A DNA stretch of 64,000 nt, taken from contig CANJLB010000015.1 in NCBI GenBank assembly GCA_947475065.1, forward strand, positions 1 to 64,000. The letters are read 5' to 3'. The translations under genes and the position numbers were made by a program. The notes beneath the pieces were generated by a model. The model had not been told where the DNA came from. It did no database searches and saw nothing but the letters and a program-made list of their open reading frames with translations. Within the stretch, counting starts at the first letter, position 1. Each line of letters starts with the position of its first letter. Source of the stretch: Opitutia bacterium (GTDB lineage: Bacteria > Verrucomicrobiota > Verrucomicrobiia > Opitutales > Opitutaceae). Positions 46,898-53,437 of this stretch are shown here, piece by piece.

Positions 46898-48781
46898 ATG
46901 ACCACTTCCTTGCTGTCCCGCATCGCGGGACATCTTTCGCCACGCTGCGCGTTTGCGCTCGGCCTAGTGCCGTTTTTGGCCGCCACCGGGCGTGCCCAGC
47001 CGGCACCGGCAGCACCGCCCACGGTCCTGCCTCCCGTCGTTGTCACCGCGACGCGGCTGCCGGCGGTTGCCGAGCAGACCGCCGCCGCGGTCACCATCAT
47101 CACCCGCACCGAGCTGGAGCAGGCGCAACTTGGCGACGCGCTCTCAGCGCTCAAGACCGTGCCGGGCCTCAACATTGCCGATAATGGCATGCCCGGCCAG
47201 ACCGCCGGCGTCTTCATGCGTGGCACGGAGTCGCGCCACACCGTCATCCTGCTCGACGGCCACCGGCTGCCGACGGGGTTGCAGCGTTACTTCGACCTTG
47301 GATTTTTCCCGCTGGCGAACATTGACCGCATCGAGGTCGTGCGCGGGCCGATCGGCTCGACGCAGGGCGGCGGTGCGATCGGCGGCGCGATCAATTTCAT
47401 CACGCGACGCGACTTGCCCGACGGATTGGCGAGTGAAATCACCGGCGACTACGGCTCGTTTGCCACCGGCGGCGCCGGGCTGGGCGTGACGGCCGCGAAG
47501 GACGGCGTGTCGGCCAACGTGAGCGCCAGCTATTTCACAACCGACAACCGCCGGCCGAACAGTGAGTTCACCTCGGCGAGCACGCTCGACACATTCGGCT
47601 GGGAAATCTCCAAGCGCGCCCGGCTCGACCTGCTGGCCGGCTACCTGCACCGCGACGGCGGCACGCCCGGCAGCGGCACGCAGACAACAGCGGCCGACCT
47701 CGACGAGACGCTGGAGCAAAACCTCGGCTTTCTCTCGCCAAGCTTGACGTTGAACACCGGCGACGCGTGGACGCACTCGTTCAATTTTTCCTATGCGCGC
47801 CAGCGCAGCGTCGCCGACAAGTCGCAATTCAACGCCGACAACGATACGAGAGTCGAGACCCGCGGGCTGACGTATCAGGCCGAATTTCACCCGACCGCAA
47901 CGGCGGCCTTCCAGGCGGGCGTGGAGCGCGACTGGCAGGAGATAAATTTCGTGCCGACCAACGGGAACACCGCACTGCCCTTCACCCGCAACGAGCGCGA
48001 GGACGCCGTATTCGCCGGCGCACAGGTGCAGCCGCTCGCCGGCCTGACCCTGCTGGCCTCGGCCCGGCGGGATCGTTACGAGGCGTTCTATGGCGCGGCC
48101 AACACCTGGCGCTACGGCATGAGCTACCGCGTCGGCACCACCGGCCTGGTGCTGCACGCGTCGGACGGCACCGCCTTTGCCACCCCGGAAATTCAAAATT
48201 TCGTGGACTTCGGATTCGGCTCGCTGGCAACGACGCTGCGGCCCGAGCGTTCGCGTGGACAGGAGATCGGCTTTACGCAGGAACTCGGGTCGGTCACTTT
48301 CGGCGCGACTGCTTTTCAGAGCAATACGCATGACCTGGCGCAGTTCGATACCCTCACTTTTACCGTGAAAAACATCGGTCTCGCCGAAATGAGCGGGGTC
48401 GAGAGCTTTGTCGAATATCGGTTCGGCGTTGCCGCCCTGTTACGGTTGAATTACACCTATCTCGATGCGCAGGACAAGGTCGGCAACCGGCCGCTCGCCC
48501 GACGCCCGCGCCACACCCTCAACGCCGAGGTGCGGGACCGGGTTTCGCCGGGCTGGACGCTCGGTGCCGGCATGCGGGGCGTATCCGATCGCGAGGACGG
48601 TTTTCCTCAGGCGCAGGTCGAGGACTATCTCGTGGCGCGTGTATTCACGGAGTATGAGGCCGGCAAAAATTTACGGCTGAAGCTGCGTGTGGAAAACCTG
48701 TTCAACGAGCAATATGCCGAGGTCGCCGGGTTCCCGGCGCTGCCCCGCGGCATCTACGGCAGCGTTGAATGGCGCTTCTGA
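46898..48781 (+). CDS. btuB: TonB-dependent cobalamin receptor BtuB, 627 aa
   Basis: Signal peptide, a TonB-box-like segment PPVVVTATR near residues 44-52, a plug domain (AVTIITRTELEQAQLGDALS; GVFMRGTESRHTVILLDGHR; IEVVRGPIGSTQGGGAIGG) and a C-terminal beta barrel ending YGSVEWRF with terminal Phe. The length matches BtuB (about 600-630). Position directly after the riboswitch and before btuF-btuC-btuD-cobO supports cobalamin or corrinoid transport across the outer membrane. ATG 46898 has aggag 11 bases upstream; a longer in-frame start lacks a signal sequence. Confidence 0.93.
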   Translation: MTTSLLSRIAGHLSPRCAFALGLVPFLAATGRAQPAPAAPPTVLPPVVVTATRLPAVAEQTAAAVTIITRTELEQAQLGDALSALKTVPGLNIADNGMPGQTAGVFMRGTESRHTVILLDGHRLPTGLQRYFDLGFFPLANIDRIEVVRGPIGSTQGGGAIGGAINFITRRDLPDGLASEITGDYGSFATGGAGLGVTAAKDGVSANVSASYFTTDNRRPNSEFTSASTLDTFGWEISKRARLDLLAGYLHRDGGTPGSGTQTTAADLDETLEQNLGFLSPSLTLNTGDAWTHSFNFSYARQRSVADKSQFNADNDTRVETRGLTYQAEFHPTATAAFQAGVERDWQEINFVPTNGNTALPFTRNEREDAVFAGAQVQPLAGLTLLASARRDRYEAFYGAANTWRYGMSYRVGTTGLVLHASDGTAFATPEIQNFVDFGFGSLATTLRPERSRGQEIGFTQELGSVTFGATAFQSNTHDLAQFDTLTFTVKNIGLAEMSGVESFVEYRFGVAALLRLNYTYLDAQDKVGNRPLARRPRHTLNAEVRDRVSPGWTLGAGMRGVSDREDGFPQAQVEDYLVARVFTEYEAGKNLRLKLRVENLFNEQYAEVAGFPALPRGIYGSVEWRF

Positions 48782-48800
48782 ACCGACCACGCTGCACCCC

Positions 48801-49682
48801 ATGAAAATCCTGTCCCGCCTGCCCGCCAGCGTCCGCGTTGTCGCGCTGGCGCTGGGGTGCGCGGTCGCCGGGGCGGGCGCGGCGGAGGATGCGGTCGCGC
48901 CGGTGCGCGTCGTGTCACAGACAGTGGGGTCGGACGAATTGCTGCTTGCGCTCGCCGAGCCGGAGCAGATTGCCGCGCTCAGCCACATTGCGCGTGACCC
49001 GGCGTATTCGGTTGTGGCCGCCGAGGCAAAAAAGTTTCCGCAGATCACGCAGGGCGACGCCGAGACGATCCTGAAGTTTGCGCCCACCCTCGTGCTCGGT
49101 GCGGACTACAGCCGCACCGAGCTGCTGGCGCAGGTGCGGCGGGCGGGCGTGAAGGTGATTGTCTTCGACCGTTATAAGACGCTCGACGACGCCTTTGCCA
49201 ACCTCCGTCTGCTCGGCCGTGAGCTCGGTCCGGCCGCCACCGCCCGGGCGGAGCGCATCATTGCGGACGGCCGCGCGCGGATGGCCGCGCTGGAAAAAAA
49301 GCTGCGCGGCTTGCCGCCTGTGCGCGTCATCGCGCCGTCCACCTATGGCGTGGTCGGCGGGGCGGACACGACCTTCCAGGATTTGTGCGACCATGCGGGC
49401 GCGACCAACCTCGCAGCCACGCTGGGCCGCCTGACCGGCCATGTGCCGCCGCCCGGCGAGCAGATGCTCACGTGGCCGGTGGACAGGCTGGTCGTGTCCG
49501 GCACGAGTGCGGTGGCGGCGCTCGCGCCGTTCCGCACACTGCCACCGTATCAGTTCATGGCGGCGGTGCGCGAGAGCCGCGCCGTGCTCATTGATGAAAG
49601 CATGCTCAGCTGCGTGTCACACCGGCGGATTGACGGCTACGAGCAGCTTGCGCGGGCGCTGCATCCGGAGGTGTTCAAGTGA
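48801..49682 (+). CDS. btuF: Periplasmic B12-binding protein BtuF, 293 aa
   Basis: Signal peptide (RVVALALGCAVAGAGA), then the class III periplasmic-binding fold: VRVVSQTVGSDELLLALAEP, PDLVLG-like PTLVLGADYSRTELLAQV, and a central long helix. The final helix ends RALHPEVFK. The family binds B12 or siderophores and delivers it to a BtuCD-type permease. It overlaps btuC by 4 bases and lies 19 bases after btuB. B12 as substrate follows from the riboswitch and operon. Confidence 0.92.
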   Translation: MKILSRLPASVRVVALALGCAVAGAGAAEDAVAPVRVVSQTVGSDELLLALAEPEQIAALSHIARDPAYSVVAAEAKKFPQITQGDAETILKFAPTLVLGADYSRTELLAQVRRAGVKVIVFDRYKTLDDAFANLRLLGRELGPAATARAERIIADGRARMAALEKKLRGLPPVRVIAPSTYGVVGGADTTFQDLCDHAGATNLAATLGRLTGHVPPPGEQMLTWPVDRLVVSGTSAVAALAPFRTLPPYQFMAAVRESRAVLIDESMLSCVSHRRIDGYEQLARALHPEVFK

Positions 49683-50668
49683 GTGCGCCGCCCGCCGCCC
49701 TTTCGACGCGGGCCGTACGGGCCGCCTTGCCGGTGGCGGTCCTGCTGCTGGGCGCTCTGGTGCTGGTTTCGCTCGCGGTCGGTGGTTTCCCGCCCGCGCG
49801 CATCTGGGCCGGGCTGTGGCAGCACGACGAACTCGGCGCCAATGTCTTGTGGAATTTGCGCCTGCCACGCCTGCTCGTGGCGATGCTGGTGGGTGCGGCG
49901 CTCTCGGCGAGCGGACTGGTGATGCAGGCGTTTTTTCGCAACAATCTCGCCAGTCCCGACCTGCTCGGTGTGGCGAGCGGCGGCGCGGCGGGCGCGGTGA
50001 TCGCCATCGGGGCAGGCTGGGCGTCAGCTTCGCTGCTGGTGCTGCCTGTCTGCGCAGTGCTCGGGTCGTTGATGGCAACGGGCGCGGTGCTCCTGCTCGC
50101 GCGGCGTGGCACGGGCACGGAGCGGCTGTTGCTCGCGGGGGTCGCGCTCAACGCCCTGCTTGGGGCCGTCACCAGCTACGTGCTGTCCAATTCCGCCATC
50201 AGTTACGAAGCCAACGCGCGGGTCATCTTCTGGCTGCTCGGCGGGCTGGAGGACCGCACATGGGAGCATGTTGAAATGATCGCACCCGTGCTGGTGGCGG
50301 CGGCGCTGCTATGGCCGCTGGGCCGGCCGATGGATTTGCTCAGCCTCGGTGCGGCGGAGGCGCAGAGCCTCGGCGTGGAGGTGCGCACGCTGCGCCGCCG
50401 GATGCTCGCGCTGGCGACGGTGATGACCGCGCTCACGACGGCGGTCGCGGGCTCGGTGGGCTTCGTCGGGCTGGTGGTGCCGCACCTGCTGCGGCTGCTC
50501 GTCGGTCCCGAGCACCGCCGGCTCGTGCCGCTCGCGCTGGTCGGCGGCGCGGTCTTCGTGCTCGGGTGCGATCTGCTCGCGCGCATCGCCGGCATCACGC
50601 ATGTCGGGATTGTCACCTCGCTCGTGGGCGGGCCGTTTTTTCTCTGGCTGCTGCGCCGCCAACGATGA
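49679..50668 (+). CDS. btuC: B12 ABC permease BtuC (FecCD family), 329 aa, GTG start
   Basis: About ten hydrophobic helices and FecCD motifs: WNLRLPRLLVAMLVGAALS near residue 59, GVASGGAAGAVIAIG near 98, SVGFVGLVVPHLLRLLVGPE near 258, and a late GIVTSLVGGPFFLWLLRR. It is the inner-membrane channel for the BtuF-bound substrate. The GTG start overlaps the btuF stop as GTGA, showing translational coupling, and the stop overlaps btuD as ATGA. Confidence 0.93.
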   Translation: MSAPPAALSTRAVRAALPVAVLLLGALVLVSLAVGGFPPARIWAGLWQHDELGANVLWNLRLPRLLVAMLVGAALSASGLVMQAFFRNNLASPDLLGVASGGAAGAVIAIGAGWASASLLVLPVCAVLGSLMATGAVLLLARRGTGTERLLLAGVALNALLGAVTSYVLSNSAISYEANARVIFWLLGGLEDRTWEHVEMIAPVLVAAALLWPLGRPMDLLSLGAAEAQSLGVEVRTLRRRMLALATVMTALTTAVAGSVGFVGLVVPHLLRLLVGPEHRRLVPLALVGGAVFVLGCDLLARIAGITHVGIVTSLVGGPFFLWLLRRQR

Positions 50669-51378
50669 ACGCCCTCGATCTCACCGCCGCCACCGTGCCG
50701 GACCGCCTCGCCGGCGTGAGCCTCGCGCTCGCGCCGGGCACGCTTGCGGGCCTCGTCGGCCCCAACGGCTCGGGCAAGTCCACGCTGCTGCAAGTTGCCG
50801 CCGGCGTGCTGTCCGGCGCGGGTGACGTGGCGTGGGGCGGGCGGCCGCTGGCCGCCATCCCGGCGCTTGAGCGCGGCCGGCTCGCGGCGTGGGTGCCGCA
50901 GGAGGCGCATTTTGAGTTTGGCTTCACGGTCGCGGCAGTCGTGGCGCAGGGCCGTTTCGCGCATGGCGACGACGGTCGCGGCGTGGCGGAGGCGCTGGCG
51001 CGCTTCGACCTCACGGCGCTGGCGGAACGGCCGGTCAACCGCCTTTCCGGCGGCGAGCGCCAGCGCGTGCTGCTCGCCCGCGCGTTGGCGACCGGCGCGC
51101 CGCTGCAGCTCTGGGACGAGCCGTTTGCCGCCCTCGACCCGCGTCACGCGCTCGAAGGGCTGAAGCTGGCCGGTGAGCTCGCGCGTGGCGGCCAGACTGT
51201 GCTGTTTTCTCTGCACGACCTGCGGGTCGCGCACTGCCTCGACGTCGTGATCGTGCTGCATGAAGGCGGGCTGTGCGCCGCCGGCCCGCCGGACGAGGTG
51301 CTTACGGCAGAACTGCTGCGCGATGTTTTTGGCGTGCGCGCACGCAACGCGCCGGGCTTGATCCTCGAACTGCCATGA
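50665..51378 (+). CDS. btuD: B12 ABC transporter ATPase BtuD, 237 aa
   Basis: Walker A GPNGSGKST near residue 32, signature RLSGGERQRVLLARAL near 126, Walker B LQLWDEPFAALDP near 150 and the switch His in FSLHDLRVAHCLD near 187. It energises BtuC. It is coupled to btuC and cobO by ATGA overlaps. The tail TAELLRDVF is echoed in the mosaic scar at 53253-53279. Confidence 0.94.
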   Translation: MNALDLTAATVPDRLAGVSLALAPGTLAGLVGPNGSGKSTLLQVAAGVLSGAGDVAWGGRPLAAIPALERGRLAAWVPQEAHFEFGFTVAAVVAQGRFAHGDDGRGVAEALARFDLTALAERPVNRLSGGERQRVLLARALATGAPLQLWDEPFAALDPRHALEGLKLAGELARGGQTVLFSLHDLRVAHCLDVVIVLHEGGLCAAGPPDEVLTAELLRDVFGVRARNAPGLILELP

Positions 51379-51983
51379 GCCACCCCCGCCCGCCCGCCAC
51401 CGAGGAGGAGCACCGCACCGCCATGCAGGCGTTGCAGGCCGGAATGGCCGAAAAAATTCGCGCCGCCCAGGAGAAACGCGGGCTCGTGATCGTCCACACC
51501 GGCGACGGCAAGGGCAAGAGCACGGCGGCCTTCGGGATGCTGGCGCGGATGCTCGCGCACGGACGGCGCTGCGCCGTCATCCAGTTCATCAAGAGCGGCC
51601 ACGATGCCGCCGAGCGGTCGTTGCGCGGGCCGTTGCTGGCGTGGCACAGCGTGGGCGGTGGCTTCACCTGGGACACGCAGGACCGGGCCGGTGACATCGC
51701 GCGCTGCCGCACCGGCTGGGCGCTGGCCTGCGGGCATTTTCAAAATCCCGGGACGGACTTTGTGCTGCTGGACGAGCTCAACATCGTGCTCGCCCACGAC
51801 TACCTGCCGAAGGACGAGGTGCTCACCGCATTGCGGGCGAAACGCCGCGAACAACACATCATCATCACCGGCCGGGGCGCACTGCCCGAACTGGTGGCAC
51901 TGGCCGACCTCGTGACAGAAATGCGCGAATTAAAGCACCCGTTCAATACGGGGGTGAAAGCGCAGGCGGGCGTGGAATTCTGA
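51375..51983 (+). CDS. cobO: Corrinoid adenosyltransferase CobO/BtuR, 202 aa
   Basis: Opens with a 30-residue helix, then the unusual P-loop HTGDGKGKSTAAFG (CobA/CobO type), VIQFIKSG, and DFVLLDELN as Walker B. The ATP-binding Rossmann core continues to ITGRGALPELVALADLVTEM. It converts cob(I)alamin to adenosylcobalamin. It is in the same operon as the uptake genes, so imported corrinoid is adenosylated at once. Full length (about 200). Confidence 0.95.
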   Translation: MSHPRPPATEEEHRTAMQALQAGMAEKIRAAQEKRGLVIVHTGDGKGKSTAAFGMLARMLAHGRRCAVIQFIKSGHDAAERSLRGPLLAWHSVGGGFTWDTQDRAGDIARCRTGWALACGHFQNPGTDFVLLDELNIVLAHDYLPKDEVLTALRAKRREQHIIITGRGALPELVALADLVTEMRELKHPFNTGVKAQAGVEF

Positions 51984-52040
51984 GGCAGGCAATTCCTTTG
52001 AACGGTCTTGCCCAACCCTGTTTCGAGGGATCTTTTCCCG

Positions 52041-52419
52041 GGTCTCGGGCAGCTACCGGTCACGACCGAATTTCATGCGCAGAAAATCGTGCGTCCCGTC
52101 ACCGCCGAATACGCCGGCTAATGCTGGGAAACGCATGAGATCCACATGGACCATACCGGGCCGGCTGCGTCCGCCGAAGCGCTGCACACAATCTGGGATG
52201 GCGGCATGACGCGCGCCGAAAGAACGCGCATGGGACGCGTTGGGGGCACCTGCTTGCATGGCTGCTTTGAGTCGCCGCAGTTGCGCGCGGGTGGCCGCCG
52301 CCGGCCTGGCCAATTACCGTCCGTATCCACAGTTTTGGAGCGAGCGACGGCAGGCCACCTACGCTGCGATGGCCGCCCTCATGGCTGAGTAAGTCAACCT
52401 CGACCGGGTGGGACGCTAA
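52041..52419 (+). pseudogene. cobQ: cobQ (cobyric acid synthase) C-terminal remnant
   Basis: Reading from 52041 gives GLGQLPVTTEFHAQKIVRPV, then an in-frame TAA at 52119, then HEIHMDHTG and GRVGGTCLHGCFESPQLRA. A shift to the next frame near 52285 then gives RPYPQFWSERRQATYAAMAA to TAA. These are the C-terminal glutamine amidotransferase blocks of CobQ, including the conserved His of the HG element. Stop plus frameshift and the missing front (over 300 residues) make it dead. It lies 57 bases after cobO and fits former corrinoid synthesis genes in this operon. Confidence 0.75.
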
Positions 52420-52573
52420 CTCGGTCTGCAACGCACCTCAGGGAATATTTTGCCCTTTGGGGTGGAATTTCAACCCACGGCCAAAGCATCGCAGACAGCT
52501 GCTCAGCCGAGCCTGAGGGTCCTTGCGGGTATTGGCTTCGCCCCGAAATCAGGGCAGTCACCGAACGTGAGGG

Positions 52574-53059
52574 TCACTCCACGCTCAGGATCCGGAGCGG
52601 GTTGGGGTGGCCAGCGCGGTCAGGAGGAAGCGGGTCACCGGCGCGGAGACCGAGGAGCTGGCGGCCGAGGGGAGAGGTAGGTGTGAGCACGAGCACCGTC
52701 CGGCCTGAAAGCCCGACCTCGGTGCCGCCGGCGCGCGGGCCGAGGAAATAGCGGCTGATGGTGCCCGACGCGCCGGTGACGGTCACTAGTGCGCCGAGCG
52801 TCACTGGTCCGCCGGGCGGCATGTCGCGGAGGGCAAGCGCCTGAAACTCGGAGAGCGCGAGCGCAGCGTCCTCGGCGGCATGAGACTGGCCTTGGGCCAG
52901 ATAGGAAGCCTCGAGGCCGCGCGTGTCGTATTTGTGCTCGGCCTTGTTCTCTGGGTCGGTCGCCTCGGCGTGCGTGGCGAGCGCAGCACGGGAGAGCCGC
53001 TCAGCCTCGGCGGCGAGCTGGGCCACGATGGCGGCGAGCAGCGCGCGTTTGTCCATCAT
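52574..53059 (-). CDS. GreA/GreB-type elongation factor-like protein, 161 aa
   Basis: A short helical N-terminus (MMDKRALLAAIVAQLAAEAE) is followed by a coiled-coil-like region with DPENKAEHKYDTRGLEASYL and then a C-terminal FKBP-like Gre domain (VGLSGRTVLVLTPTSPLGRQ LLGLRAGD). The paired helices are shorter than in GreA, and the acidic tip residues are replaced by a Glu-Asn-Lys-Ala-Glu stretch, so it may be an RNA-polymerase-binding Gre homologue rather than a true cleavage factor. It stands alone between the cobQ remnant and the mosaic scar. Confidence 0.75.
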   Translation of the reverse strand: MMDKRALLAAIVAQLAAEAERLSRAALATHAEATDPENKAEHKYDTRGLEASYLAQGQSHAAEDAALALSEFQALALRDMPPGGPVTLGALVTVTGASGTISRYFLGPRAGGTEVGLSGRTVLVLTPTSPLGRQLLGLRAGDPLPPDRAGHPNPLRILSVE

Positions 53060-53162
53060 TATATGACAAACTAGCGCACGATCCGACGCAAGACCCCCTC
53101 GGATCGGGCAGGGAGAACGCACTCACCCCACCTGCCTGCTTTCAACTGGAAAAAATACCAAA

Positions 53163-53378
53163 CTGCCGGGTGACAGTGTACGACTCGGGCTCTTGGGTCT
53201 GCGTGTGGCCGGGTGGCGCGTGAATCTCGTGCGGCACGAGCCGGACGGGCGTACGGCGGAACTGCTGCGCGAAGTCTTTGCGTGTGCGCCCGCCAGCGAG
53301 GAGGACCAACATGTCGTCATCCCCGGCCGCGGCGCATTGCCCGAGGAGCCCTGCCTCCGGACGTACGAATCAATCTGA
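53163..53378 (+). pseudogene. Mosaic scar made of pieces resembling three neighbouring genes
   Basis: One open frame reads LPGDSVRLGLLGLRVAGWRV and NLVRHEPDGRTAELLREVFA, then CAPASEEDQHVVIPGRGALP to TGA at 53378. The first part (53163-53255) matches 18 of 31 residues in the metalloprotease segment at 53823-53915. TAELLREVF (53253-53279) matches the btuD tail (8 of 9). DQHVVIPGRGALPE (53304-53345) matches the cobO end. There is no start codon with an RBS. It looks like a recombination or deletion junction. Confidence 0.6.
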
Positions 53379-53437
53379 CCTGCAATCTCTGGCCGGGAAA
53401 GGTTGACGGCGGACGAGGGATAGGTGAAGATGCAAAT

